The notes: generated by a model not told the origin, from the sequence alone. DNA of 64,000 bases from Paramecium sonneborni (GCA_905182985.1 CAJJDN010000101.1:160491-224490); one strand, 5' to 3'. Shown: positions 1 through 12,325, numbered from the stretch's first letter. Made by a program: numbers and translations.

Positions 1-660
1 TAAATTTCTCAATAAAGATTTTAGTTATAAAAACTTTTGGTTGCATAAGATATTAAAACTGTAAGAACAAGTTTATTTATTATAATTATTTATTCCCAAT
101 ATTTCTAAAAGGTTTACAAATTGTGCTAGAATGAATTAAATGGATAAACTCCCCCCAATATTAAGGTCCATTTTCATATAAATTTTACAATTTTAATTCT
201 AACATAGGAAATAGTAAAATAAGTTTATATGATAATCTTATCGTTTTTAATGTCCTTTAATTGATATATCTGTGAAATAGATGAGTATTACAAATAATTC
301 TAGTAATGTAGTATAAAATTATTTAGTAGGGAAATTAACAGAAATAATTATGCTTTAGATAATATCTATTAGAAATTCACGGAGAAGAAAATTTAAAGAA
401 AATTGTCATAACACTTCAAAGTATTGTTACAATCCAAAAATAATGTAGATTATAGATGAGAATTTAATTTTATATGATTATTAATATTTTAGATGCAAAT
501 TATTAAAATATATAAATATCATCAATTTTTTGTGTTAGATAGATTATCTTAAATAAGTTCTGCTTTTTAAATAATGATAGGATGATAGTCAAACTTCCAC
601 TTACATCTTCAGCTTTATTGACATAATATGAATCTCCACAGCTAGAATTTAAATTGCAAA
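1..660. other. AT-rich stretch, no supported gene
   Basis: TGA codons in all three plus frames break this stretch within the first 300 bases and I see no recognisable domain, RNA or repeat. The distal end (about 415-660) may hold the 3' end of the YhhN-like gene on the minus strand. No telomeric repeat is present, so there is no sign that this is a chromosome end. Confidence 0.4.
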
Positions 661-661
661 C

Positions 662-1255
662 TTACTTCAAATTAGTGGAGGTATCATAAGCAACATAAAT
701 GCAAATAAAAAAGATGATATAGAAATGAACATAAACCAAAATTTGAAACTTTAGTGTATATTGTGAATATTTCAAAACTATTAATATGCTATCTGATATA
801 TACAATACAGCTCCAGAATAAGTTATTTTTCTTCTAACTATGGATGAATATAAAAATAAAAGAATATCAAACCTTGTTAAATTATTAAACTTACTTGCAA
901 AATTAACAAAGATCAACAATCCAATTTATGAATCACAAAAAGCAACCAAACAATCTCAAAAAGAAGTAAATGATAAAGTTAATATAATGAAAACTATCCA
1001 ATTAGTTGGAACAACTTTTTATTTTGTTACGATAAATTACAGCTAATGATGGATGTGCCTGAATGTATTCCAAAACTTTACCAAAATATCCATCTATATT
1101 ATTCAAGAAAAAAATCTAAAGCAGGAATAGAATGTAATATCTATACTTAAATACCTATTTAATCGGATAGACTTAAAGACCATTATGATTTACAAAAACA
1201 ATTTAGAAACCAAGTTTCTAGCATAAATCACTCTACCATTAAAAAATTAATCATT
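662..1255 (-). pseudogene. YhhN/TMEM86-like membrane protein, interrupted
   Basis: The minus strand encodes hydrophobic segments ending in a stretch reading SGAVLYISDSILIVLKYSQ followed by a last membrane helix. This resembles the GA-x-F-x-x-SD core of the YhhN/TMEM86 (lysoplasmalogenase) family, which lies just before the last helices. The frame is broken. An in-frame TGA sits near 956-958 in otherwise coherent coding sequence. Joining the upstream part (…YIQAHPSLA…, about 1040-1110) needs either a 16-nt intron (GTAACAAAATAAAAAG) or a frameshift. The 3' end is uncertain; a possible 24-nt intron starts near 662. Either a decayed gene or base-call errors explain this. The family call rests on one motif region only. 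Confidence 0.35.
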
Positions 1256-1510
1256 TTTGTTAAACACTTCTGTAATTTATGCTTATTTATTTCTTGTAGA
1301 AAGAAGAGGAGCTTATGATTGAATGGAACTTTCAAATAGCATACTAATTGAACAATAATTATTATATAAAAATACTATATTATACATATGATCATATATC
1401 TTCTTTTTTTTATACAAACTATCAATCGTTTTACAAAAAATATTTAAACATTTTAGGATTAGAAATTGAATGCTGAAATAAATAATATATTATATTTAAT
1501 TTACATAAAA

Positions 1511-1947
1511 ATGGATTAGGAAATCAGGCCAAAGCGTTAAAGTATTCTAAAACGGCAATCAACTTTTGATAAGCCTAATTATATGGAAGAGAAAGAGAAG
1601 TAGCATTAACAACATTAGAATAATATATAAGATGACTTACATGTTTAAATAAATAGCAGTGTGAAGATAATAACAATTCCAGAGGTTCATGAAGTTTAGG
1701 CAGTTCAATAACAAGATGAAAGTATATGATAATTTTATAGTAAAGTGCATTTTCCTAAGAAAGTCAATAATTTAAGTGAAGCAGAACTTATTAAGTTAGC
1801 ATTAAAGTATAATTATTTGTTTTACAATTAGAAAACCTTAAATATGGGAGGAAGACGAATAATGACTATTATGATTTATATATTGAATGCATATATCATA
1901 AATTAGTTTGCACTGAATTTTTGAGATTCTAATAAAATTAATATTGA
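1511..1947 (+). CDS. small hypothetical protein
   Basis: The frame opens with MDQEIRPKRQSILKRQSTF and is hydrophilic and Gln-rich. Two short introns restore a continuous frame: a 24-nt one at about 1718-1741 and a 25-nt one at about 1810-1834 (GTATAATTATTTG...ATTAG). The frame ends at TGA 1945-1947, giving about 128 residues. The C-terminal part is rich in Tyr, Cys and His. No family is recognised. It is transcribed towards the convergent PP2C gene. Confidence 0.5.
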
Positions 1948-2173
1948 ATAAAACCGATAAATCCTTATTCTATATAGGGATTATATACTCTATTTTAATT
2001 AAATGTCTCGTTTAAGGTTTTCTAGTTTGCAAAATGTAGATTAATTATGAGAAAATATAAGGAATATGAATATTAATTTCTTTTTTAATAATTAAATAAT
2101 TTTTTAGTTATTTTTTTGTTAAAATAATGGATAGTAAATAAATAATAAAAAAGTAAAGAGATATAAAGTGATA

Positions 2174-3350
2174 TCAATAAGTTAAGAATAATACTATGAA
2201 AGTAATGTCATCAATAAGGTTATTGCATTTTTACATCCAACTATTGCAAGCAGCCAACATTAATTGATTACAAGCTCCTTCAATATTAGAACTATCATAA
2301 TAAGGAGTTATGCAATTGACAATTTATTCATCATTAAGAAATTCAAATAATCCATCACTTCCCAATATGATTACTTTATCACTCTTCTCTAAATCAAATT
2401 ACAGTATTTCAGGTTTATCACTAACACCTACTGAATGTGCTATTTCATCACCAAGTGATCTAGTCATAGCTAGACCTGGTACATTCTAATTAGTCCACAC
2501 TCTTAATGGACCAACAAATAATCCTAAATTATTCATAAGTGGATCAATCCTTCCTCCATTAGCTAAGATTCGATCAGCTTCATCTTTACAACTTGGTTTA
2601 TGATCTCTTGATAATGGTTTCATTTTCCATTTATCATCTCTACTTAATAGAACTGCTCTCGAATCTCCCAAATTTGCACAATATAGCTAATATTTTTTAA
2701 TACTATAATTACTTTATTATTTTAAAGATAAACTATCACTAAAGTTGATCCTGAAAAAGAAATATCGATATTACTCTTTTGTAACAAATCAGAAAGCCCT
2801 TAAATTATGATCATTAATCCTTATGAAGAACTAATATTATATTTTATTATATACCTTCTCTCTAATATCATTTTATTTTTAGATACTAATGTTGGAAGAT
2901 GAGCTTTTATAAATCCACTCACAAAATGTCCATTTTCACCATGTCCATCACATATTGCAAATAGATGAATACATTCATTATTTTCTATTTTTGCACAGCA
3001 TATAAATGCATCCTAATTCACTTTAGTAGCATTTCCTCCTTAAACTCCCTTTCTTGATCTAGCTGCATATTTTGCTTTGAATTTAAAATTATCATCAGGA
3101 ATTAATCTTGATTGAACCTTTACTAATTCTAAATAAATGAGTTACTCAAATTGCTTTAAAATTGTACTTTTTCTTAATGAAAATTTCTGGGTCTTACTTT
3201 AAATGATGTGACCAATTACGATTGTGGAGAATTCTTTGATTCTTGAAAACTTATTTAAGCTTTTTTTTTTTAAGGTGTAAATTATGGCAGTATTGTTCTA
3301 GGAGTTGTATGTTAATAATATAATGAATTCTCCAAATAATTATTCTTCAT
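2174..3350 (-). CDS. PP2C-type serine/threonine protein phosphatase
   Basis: Metal-dependent (PPM) protein phosphatase. Visible PP2C motifs in order: KVNQDAF (early metal-binding block), CDGHGENGH (canonical DGHG-x-x-GH), SGSTLVIVYL, ANLGDSRAVL, LSRDHKP, LAMTRSLGD and the terminal LGSDGLFEFL plus DDITFIVLF. Three short introns fit: about 23 nt between the N-terminal tail and the catalytic domain, 24 nt after the DGHG block, and 26 nt between VYLQNNK and LYCANLGDSR. The N-terminal 60 residues are basic and low complexity. Length (about 365 residues) is normal for the family. The start was taken at the first ATG preceding the tail. Confidence 0.9.
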
Positions 3351-3606
3351 ACGTAAAGATTGTTCAAGTTTAAGAGGAGACAAGATCAAATGAAATTACT
3401 TTTATTATTTGCCCTTCCCAAGATTATATTAATTCATTTATTGCAAAATATATTTTCATTCACTAATTAGAATCTTCAATAAAATATCAAACTACAATTT
3501 TTCTACAAAAATATCTTGACATATAGAAATTATTCAAATACATTCAAGATAGAATATAGATTGCATATAATAAATAAATTTTTATTTACAATTTAACATA
3601 AATTTA

Positions 3607-4740
3607 TCAAGGTTCAATCTTGTTTATAATTTCTACAGTATCACCTGGACTACATAAATTAGCACATGGGTAAAAATCTTAATTAGTATCTTTATTCATG
3701 ATCTAAAATATTAGTATAATAAATTACAAATTTAAAATGAGTTTTCTTCTTTAACCAAGCGATTTTCTTTTTTGGTTTATCAACTTCGATTATGATGATA
3801 TCTCCAACTCCAAAATGGAATGATTTATGGGCAGAATTCAAATCCTTCTACAAAAGCGACCAAAAATATGCGTTATTGGATTTGAGATAGGATCAAATAT
3901 AAGAATTAAATAAAAATACCCATATCCAATATTAGTATAATTGAATTTATAATTGAAATTAACAATGACTTCTCTATGACAAACACCAATTCCAATCCAA
4001 CCAACATATTTGATTACTTTTAAAGCAAATTTGTAGACTCCATTATTAAGAATAGATGGTTCAAAAATAGTAAATCTCTATCCATTATATTCAGAAGTCT
4101 TCTATTCAGCAATTAAGTTTTATCCTGAGATTGTAATATTGACACCCTTGAATTGAGTTGAAAATTAAAATGAAATAGATTGAACTAAATCTACTGCAAA
4201 GCGAATTATTCATTAATTTATCTAAATAAAGTAATTGAGTACGATATATTATATTTATATGATTAGAAATCTGTATAGATACTAATAGAATCTAAAAGAT
4301 GATTGATAGGAATTTTTGAATTTACAAAGTTTTTAAGTTGATTTTTGAGATCTAAATAGTAGGTATCAAGTTTTTTAATTAATAATTTAGAGGTATTTTC
4401 CAATGAATTGTTAAAACTTTGAACCTACAAGTATAGAATTGGTGATGTATACGGTTCGCAAACATTCATTATATGATGGATATGTTTCTTTCTTTCTATC
4501 ATTAGTACCAATAAGTCTTGTAGTCTTGTAATGATACTATCCTTATTTGTAGTATTTCTATCTCATTTTATATCAAAGCTTTTTGTGAACATTCAGATCA
4601 TTAAAATCATTAAAATTAGCCTCTCAAAATATGTTACAATTAGTAGAATCCTCTTAAACTAATGAATCAAATAATCAAAACTTCTTAGATGTTTCACTCT
4701 TTTTAGGTAGATTATGAATAGAGCAAGGGAAATAATTCAT
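3607..4740 (-). CDS. SPRY-domain protein, probable coiled-coil N-terminus
   Basis: The C-terminal half reads as a SPRY/B30.2-type domain: KYVGWIGIGVCHREV, then FHFGVGDIIIIEVD and, after a 25-nt intron, FYPCANLCSPGDTVEI just before the TGA. The preceding region is helical, rich in Leu, Lys and Asn, and may form a coiled coil. The start MNYFPCSIHNLPKK could be a degenerate zinc-binding module, but I cannot prove this. Exon joins upstream are uncertain. Between about 3860 and 3900 the SPRY frame shifts by one base without a plausible intron, so either a base-call error or a mutation is present. Confidence 0.6.
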
Positions 4741-4831
4741 AATAAATATAAAATAATGGATTATTGAGATGAGTATTAAGGTTGTGGTATTCATTAAGTA
4801 TAAAAAATAATGAATAAAATTTTAATAATAC

Positions 4832-7800
4832 TCATTTTCTGGTTGGTTAACGTTTTTGAGGCTGAGTTGAACGAGGAAGTGGTTTTGGTTATGGTTTATT
4901 ATTTTAAGGTTTATGTTATGGTTTAGGTTATGGTTTAGATTATTATTAAGTTTTATGTTTATGTTTTCTTTTATTTTAATCTATGATATTTATATAGAAT
5001 ACCTGAATCAGAATCTGAATCTTGATCATCTTCATCTTATTCACTAATATTATTGAGATCAAGAACATCAGATAATTCATCATCATCTTCATCATCATCA
5101 TCACCATCATCTCCATCATCATCATCTTCTGTAAAATCTGAATCATCATCTTCACCATCATCACCCTATTAAATAATATATATATATATTACAGATTAAT
5201 CTGGAGAGAATTCACTATCTCCTGCTTCTGGATCATCTTCTTCATCACCTTCTTCTTCACTTTCTGCAAGTATATTTGTCCATCCTCCATCTTAAACAAA
5301 TCCTGGTATATCTTTCTATATTTATGCAAGTACATTTTTCCATACTAAATTTTAACCCACTTCAAAAAAAAGAAGATTCATCTAAAATATAAATATTATT
5401 TAATACTCTATCCAACCAATTCTTAACTCCCTCTAAATCTTTAATATCAATACTTTCTATCCTTAGCACTGGTTTATCATAATTCTTAAATACAAATACC
5501 AAATCAAAAGATTTAATTCCTGGAATTATACGTTCAAAACAACATATTTCCACTTCATTTAATGTTAAAATAAAGAATGGACTTTCAACTACATTCATTA
5601 AAGTATCACGAGTAGGCTATAAAAATAATCTCGCTCTATTCCAATTACCTTCAAATCCTAAATCTCGAAAAGGTTTTTCAAATGATATTTTATAATCTGC
5701 TCCTAATTCTTCAATAGTCTTAATAAACACTTCAAATTCTTTAGCCATTTTCTTTCTATGCATTCTTAATCTCTCTTCTTCTTCTATTTCATCATCATCA
5801 TTTCTATTTGTTTTCTTTCTTCCTTCTAAATGCTCTACTGCTCCTCCTACTTCACAATAAAATTAAACATCATGTGTCTTACGTTTTCCTAATACTATTG
5901 GAGAATGTAAATGCAAATGTAAAGCAGCTATTATATCCTACTCTGGACTTTAATATATATAATGCTTGATATTTTTAAATACAATATCTAATTATTCTTT
6001 ATTTGAATGGATATAACGAAATCCATTAGTGTGAACTTCCAATATACCTGCTGCCTTACCTGATCCAAATGTAGGTCTTACTTTTAAATCTTTAAATATT
6101 GGCTTTCTGCCTCCTTTATTAACAACCAAAGGTTCCATCTCTCCTACATGTTATTTCTCTCTCTCAACTTACTATTCTGCCTTAACCTTCTTCTATAATT
6201 ATTTAATCTGCAAAATCAAATTCTAAGGACGATCTGATTTCTTAGATCTATATTATAATTCTTTTATAAATATAGTCTCTCCATCTACCTTTGGAAATTA
6301 AATCTGTCCAGCCGTTGTCTCTGAAGTAAAAAAGTTTATTCTAATTGATGATCCTATCTTACCCTCATCTATCTTACTCACATTCTTTATACAAGATACA
6401 TGAAATGGTATATGAGTACCCAACAATGGTACTAATAATGCACATCTCTAATTATCAATATAAATCTAGCCCTTCTAAAGTTCTCTTGGATATTATTCTA
6501 CCTTCTAATAACATGTCAATTTATCTAATTCCAAAGCCTTTACTTCCTATTAATTTTAAACAAATTATTCTTATTCTAATCTCAACTCCAATTCAGCTTA
6601 TTTTTCTTTTGCTAATTTCTCTTAATGAATTTGTCTCTATTTTTCATTCTCTCTTTAAATCTATATTTACTAATTACGTGGTCTAGCTCTAATTGGCTAA
6701 TCTTTTTATACTGGTGCTGGTTTCTACTCAGGCTCATCTTCCTCTTACAATTAATATGATATTTATTTATAAGCCTTTGGTATTTATTAGGTTGTAATTG
6801 TTGCAGCACCATTTGTTATTACTATTACATCTCCTACTTATATTGTATAATTTATATTCTTCTGTCCATTTGGAACATTCTCTAATACCACTGTCACAAA
6901 ATACACTTCTCCTTTAGTTACAACATGAGTAGATTTTTCTGTAATTGTTAAAAATGATTCTTTCAATTCAAGACCTATTCCATATCCAAATGATTTTGGT
7001 AATTAAACATTTTATAAATTTAATTCCTATACTTTCTATTACAATAATTAAAGACAATCCTTAAACACCACATTTAGAGATACTCCAATAGTCATCATTG
7101 TTATTACTTTATTTTAAACCTCAAAAATAGAATTATACAATTTCTTCTAAATTTCAGTAGGATTTATAAATAATGTACGAATGCAATTTGTATTATATTC
7201 ATTTACTTAAGTTCCAAGTTATATTATTATTACATCTGATGATAAATAGTCTTTATTTGGTGCTTCCACTTATTAGTAATTACCACCACTCTAAATTATT
7301 GGAGTATATGCAAAATCATACAATCCATCTTACAATCCTATTTCCTTTATCACTTTTTGTTTATCATTTTCTAAAGATTACTCAACCTTCTTAGCCAAGT
7401 CTTAATGAGTTATCCTTGTACCTACATCTATTGAATCCTCTATTTATTTTATCAATTTCTTAAATAGGCGGGTAGTCAATTGTGATGATTACTAAATAAA
7501 CCCTTACTCTTAATCATCTTTAACTGCTAATACATCACTTATTAATTAACTTCCATCTACTATACATTACCATCCCTTATACTCATACCATTCAGCTGCT
7601 AAACTACCTGCCTATTTCTCTGTCGTTGGCATTCCCAATTTTACATTCCCTATTTTCTATCGAATCTTATCAAATGATTCTCTATTATCATTCATCTTCT
7701 TGTAAAAATTTACCTCAAATTTCCCACTTAATTTTTACTTTGTTTCATCCATCATCTGAACTATAAACTCACTTAATAAACTTACGTTTCTTATCACTTG

Positions 7801-8036
7801 CCAAATAAAATATCTATCTCTTTGTGGCCAAAAATACTGTCTCTATCATGTCATATCCAAATAACCAAACAAAAAGGGCCTTTGTCTTAGGCTTTATTGA
7901 TCCATCTTCCTTACCAGATAATATACATATTGCTGGAATGTCCTATCTCATATTTATATTTATTTACATCACTCAGTCTACTCACCAACTATTCTAAATG
8001 TCTCTAGAACACATCTGCTATTATCTTTTTGTCCAT
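4832..8036 (-). CDS. SPT16: FACT complex subunit SPT16
   Basis: Histone chaperone subunit of FACT, acting on nucleosomes during transcription and replication in the nucleus. The N-terminal peptidase-like part shows LSGKEDGSIKPKTKALFVWLFGYD after a 25-nt intron. The late Pleckstrin-like block reads SPFFILTLNEVEICCFERI and FVFKNYDKPVLRIESIDI, closely matching SPT16. It is followed by a long acidic stretch (about 5030-5270) of Asp/Glu/Ser. After a 22-nt intron an unusual basic tail follows, with KHKHK and repeated Gln-Pro-Lys, ending at TGA 4832-4834. The total of about 1000 residues is normal for SPT16. It is divergent from the p62-like gene over a 316-bp spacer. Confidence 0.92.
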
Positions 8037-8352
8037 TATTTAATTTATTTAATTCATGCAAATAAATTTTTATCATGTTTTACTACACAAATCAAATACA
8101 CAAATTTTAAGCCCATTTAATTGACTACTTTTTCTAATTAATATTAGTTTATGAACAAATTTTTAAATACATTATTTTTAAAAACAAAAACCCCCTCTCA
8201 AATACCCATAACCCTCTATCATTTTCTCATTTCTCCCATCCCCCATTCCTCATATCATCCTTTCTTAATCCCAATCAGTATCTATCAGATACCGAGGTAT
8301 AATATAATTTATAAATTTATCAAATAATATCAAATTCTTATTATAATAATTA
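8037..8352. promoter_or_regulatory. divergent intergenic region with C-rich tract
   Basis: This 316-bp spacer separates the divergent SPT16 and p62-like genes, so it should hold both promoters. Around 8190-8280 the plus strand is strongly C-rich (runs of 3-5 C with few G), unlike the surrounding AT-rich spacer. No specific motif is recognised. Confidence 0.35.
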
Positions 8353-9261
8353 ATGAAATTTAAGTTAGTATTTAACAAAGAAATTCATCTTGTCAAACTT
8401 GAAAAACCAACACTTTAAGCACTCTAAGCACATGTCTAAAGAGTGTATCCATCTATTAATTCAAACTACAAACTAACTTATTTGGATAATGAGAATGATG
8501 AAATCTCACTTACATGCTAAGAAGATTTACAAGTTTTAATTGATGAAGCTCATTAAACTGTTAAACTCTATATTGTTGTACCATAACAATAAAAAATGAT
8601 TCATTCTCATTACAAATGTGATGGTTGTTAAACTGCCCCAATTGTTGGTACCAGATTTAAATGTCTTGAATGTCCAAATTTTGATTTATGTGAATCATGC
8701 CAATTCAAAAACTTACATCACAATCATAAACTATTCAAAATCAGTAATCCTTAAGAATTAGAAGATTACTAAAAAACTTATTGTTAAAAACCAAAGCCAT
8801 GTACACAAAATGAAGTTCGTCATGTTGGACCATTTCCACATATTTTTAACAATTTTATTTAATTTGTTGAAGATCCCAAATTCAAGGAATTAAAAAAGAC
8901 AGCTGCTTAAGTTACCTAAGAATTCTTCAAAACTATGAAAGATGGAATCAATAATCAAAAAGTTTAATAAGAAGAAAAATCAAATGAATAATAATAAATT
9001 GAAACCTTAATAACTGATTCCTAAGTTCCTGAGAAATCACAAGTATAAGAAAATGAAAATTAAATTTAAAAGGAGGAAATAAAATCTGAAATTATAGAAC
9101 AATTCCTAATATAAGAACCAGTTGAGAGTGAAATAGATAAGAAGGTCAAACAATTAGCTCAGATTGTTGATTGCAGTGAACAATTAGCTAAGGAATATGT
9201 CGAATTGTTCAGCGAAATGCCTTTGGAAGACATAGTTGATATAATATATAACTAAAAATGA
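8353..9261 (+). CDS. p62/NBR1-like PB1-ZZ protein (selective autophagy receptor candidate)
   Basis: Uninterrupted 302-residue frame (MKFKLVFNKEIHLVKL...). Residues about 1-80 look like a PB1 domain with a basic β-strand start and a Glu/Asp-rich end. Residues about 92-137 form a ZZ zinc finger: CDGC, CLEC, CESC and a closing HHNH pair. The middle is Gln/Glu-rich. The last 40 residues (VKQLAQIVDCSEQLAKEYVE...) look like a three-helix UBA-type module. This PB1-ZZ-UBA order is that of sequestosome-1/NBR1, which link ubiquitinated cargo to autophagosomes. I see no clear LIR motif by eye. The family assignment is good; the autophagy role is inferred. Confidence 0.8.
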
Positions 9262-9281
9262 ATATTGATGTTTTATTATTA

Positions 9282-10110
9282 ATGAATAATCGAAGCTAAA
9301 ATAATAGTGCTGGTTATATTTCATCTCCAGAATATCCTTGGTAATAGCACAAATAATAAGATGCTGAGGATGAATTTGAACCACAAGATAAATAAATACT
9401 AGATGAGACAAATGCAAAATTTTAAAGTAGTATATCAATTTAGGATCCTCCTGTCAAATAATAGTATTGTTTTAATCTATTTCAGTTCCTCTTTGAACTC
9501 TATTCATGAAGAAGAACAATAGCAAAAGGTATAAGATGAAATCCTCAGTCCTTCTAAATTACTAGAAACCAATAATGAACTTAAGAGTGCCTTCTCATTT
9601 GAAATTAAGCCAGAGCAAATGTAGATACAAGAGGAACCTATAGCAAATACGAGAACAAGAAGAAAGGCAAGCAAAGCCAATTATAATGTACATGTTTCCG
9701 TTTTATTTAATCTGAAGGTTGATGACTCTCCTACGATGGACTCAGAAATCAAGCCTTGCCATTGTTCTAAGACAAATTGTTTATAATTATATTGCTCCTG
9801 TTTTCACAATCGAAGATAATGTACTTAAGAATGTAAATGTTCTGATTGTTTTAATGATGGATGGCACTAAGATGAAGTTATCAAGGCAGTTGAATAGATA
9901 AAAATTAAGGAATAAAGAGCATCACATCATGATCTTGATTCTTTTGACACGAGATAGGTTTGGGGATGCAAATGTAAAAAAACTAAATGCGTCAAAGGAT
10001 ATTGTGAATGCTATATTAGAAATAAGAAATGTAGTTCACATTGCCAATGCTCTGATTGCCAAAATAAAAAATAAAAATCATAATTAAGCAAGAAAATTAA
10101 AAAATTGTGA
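9282..10110 (+). CDS. CXC/CRC-domain protein, LIN54/tesmin-like DNA-binding factor
   Basis: Two cysteine-rich CXC modules sit in the C-terminal half. The first begins KPCHCSKTNCLQLYCSCF and ends CKCSDCFN. The second begins WGCKCKKTKCVKGYCECY and ends CQCSDCQN. This tandem, with a short linker, is the CRC domain of LIN54, tesmin and TSO1, which binds CHR-like promoter elements and regulates cell-cycle genes. The N-terminal 130 residues are low complexity. A 22-nt intron (GTATTGTTTTAATC...TTCAG, about 9462-9483) restores the frame; a second, in-frame 30-nt intron near 9690 is possible. It starts 20 bp after the stop of the p62-like gene. Confidence 0.85.
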
Positions 10111-10470
10111 TTAAATATCTATATAATTGTAGTAGAACATTTTATAATTCTTTCAAATATACATATGTACTAACCGGTTTTTTTTTGATGAAATGAAAAT
10201 AAATGATTATAAAATAATTTTTATACAATTTGAACCTAAGTAATGAGAGGGTTGAGAATGAGAACATAATTTAAGAGTGTTGAAAATTAAATATTGGACA
10301 ATTATTAATTTCATAAAAGTATGAATTGTAATTGTTGAAGAATGTTGAAGTATCAAAATAGAAGAGTGTATAAATTAATAGAGAATCCTTTTAATGGTAA
10401 TAAAAGGTTACGTATATAAGTATGATTAAGGATATAATATTATAAATATTTGATATTGTTAAAAATTAGA
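10111..10470. other. intergenic, AT-rich
   Basis: The spacer between the CXC-protein gene and the kinase gene holds no frame or RNA that I can support. A T9 run follows ACCGG near 10170. From 10124 onward this sequence is repeated after the N gap. Confidence 0.4.
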
Positions 10471-11028
10471 ATGACGGAATAAAATTTGGGTAAATTAGTG
10501 AGTAGTGATTCGTACAATAATATAAAGAATGAAGAGGGGAAGAAGAGTGAAGTAGTAGAAGAGAATCTATAGACAACATAGAAAAGAGGTCAACCTAAGA
10601 TTAATATTAGTCGTTTACCTCCAGGTTTTGCAAACTAAAAGAGAGTAATATAATAGCAATAAAAGGAATAGAAAAAGCAAATAGAACCTTTGATAATAAA
10701 TTAGAAATAACAATAAGTGTAATAAAATATCCAGAACATTGAGGCTATACAGGAGTACAAATAGGTGAGCCAGATGCTAGATCCTCTGAAGGCATTAATT
10801 ATTCATGAAATTCTAGCGTGAGAAGAGCAATAATTTGAAGAATCCATTTCCACACTTTCGTCAGTATATGAAGGACCAAAGGAAAATTTATGATGAATTA
10901 TAATTGAGTATAAGTAGTTTGGTTCAAAGTTAAATAAGGATAGAAGATATGATTACTACAGGAATGTTGCGTTGTAAGTATAGCATAATATCATTTCAGC
11001 GTATGCAGATTCAAGTCCAGTAAAAAAG
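10124..11028. repeat. direct duplication, left copy (contig overlap)
   Basis: Positions 10124-11028 reappear base for base, as far as I compared, at 11421-12325 (offset 1297). The left copy stops exactly at the N run and the right copy starts exactly after it. This is what two contigs with an undetected 905-bp overlap look like when a scaffolder inserts a gap. It contains the 5' part of the MAPKK-like gene. Confidence 0.9.
10471..11028 (+). pseudogene. duplicate 5' fragment of MAPKK-like kinase gene
   Basis: This is the left-hand copy of the first 558 bp of the kinase gene annotated at 11768-13653, cut by the N run. It is probably an assembly artefact and should not be counted as a separate gene. 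Confidence 0.8.
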
Positions 11029-11420
11029 NNNNNNNNNNNNNNNNNNNNNNNNNNNNNNNNNNNNNNNNNNNNNNNNNNNNNNNNNNNNNNNNNNNNNNNN
11101 NNNNNNNNNNNNNNNNNNNNNNNNNNNNNNNNNNNNNNNNNNNNNNNNNNNNNNNNNNNNNNNNNNNNNNNNNNNNNNNNNNNNNNNNNNNNNNNNNNNN
11201 NNNNNNNNNNNNNNNNNNNNNNNNNNNNNNNNNNNNNNNNNNNNNNNNNNNNNNNNNNNNNNNNNNNNNNNNNNNNNNNNNNNNNNNNNNNNNNNNNNNN
11301 NNNNNNNNNNNNNNNNNNNNNNNNNNNNNNNNNNNNNNNNNNNNNNNNNNNNNNNNNNNNNNNNNNNNNNNNNNNNNNNNNNNNNNNNNNNNNNNNNNNN
11401 NNNNNNNNNNNNNNNNNNNN
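11029..11420. other. assembly gap, 392 N
   Basis: Run of undetermined bases. Because the flanks are an exact 905-bp repeat of each other, the true gap length is probably negative (overlap). Confidence 0.95.
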
Positions 11421-12325
11421 TAATTGTAGTAGAACATTTTATAATTCTTTCAAATATACATATGTACTAACCGGTTTTTTTTTGATGAAATGAAAATAAA
11501 TGATTATAAAATAATTTTTATACAATTTGAACCTAAGTAATGAGAGGGTTGAGAATGAGAACATAATTTAAGAGTGTTGAAAATTAAATATTGGACAATT
11601 ATTAATTTCATAAAAGTATGAATTGTAATTGTTGAAGAATGTTGAAGTATCAAAATAGAAGAGTGTATAAATTAATAGAGAATCCTTTTAATGGTAATAA
11701 AAGGTTACGTATATAAGTATGATTAAGGATATAATATTATAAATATTTGATATTGTTAAAAATTAGAATGACGGAATAAAATTTGGGTAAATTAGTGAGT
11801 AGTGATTCGTACAATAATATAAAGAATGAAGAGGGGAAGAAGAGTGAAGTAGTAGAAGAGAATCTATAGACAACATAGAAAAGAGGTCAACCTAAGATTA
11901 ATATTAGTCGTTTACCTCCAGGTTTTGCAAACTAAAAGAGAGTAATATAATAGCAATAAAAGGAATAGAAAAAGCAAATAGAACCTTTGATAATAAATTA
12001 GAAATAACAATAAGTGTAATAAAATATCCAGAACATTGAGGCTATACAGGAGTACAAATAGGTGAGCCAGATGCTAGATCCTCTGAAGGCATTAATTATT
12101 CATGAAATTCTAGCGTGAGAAGAGCAATAATTTGAAGAATCCATTTCCACACTTTCGTCAGTATATGAAGGACCAAAGGAAAATTTATGATGAATTATAA
12201 TTGAGTATAAGTAGTTTGGTTCAAAGTTAAATAAGGATAGAAGATATGATTACTACAGGAATGTTGCGTTGTAAGTATAGCATAATATCATTTCAGCGTA
12301 TGCAGATTCAAGTCCAGTAAAAAAG
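11421..12325. repeat. direct duplication, right copy
   Basis: Second copy of the 905-bp block at 10124-11028. It is the copy that is continuous with the remainder of the kinase gene. Confidence 0.9.

Noticed and set aside
10991..11437. Reading frame spanning the N run
   Set aside because: It consists of undetermined bases and is not a gene.
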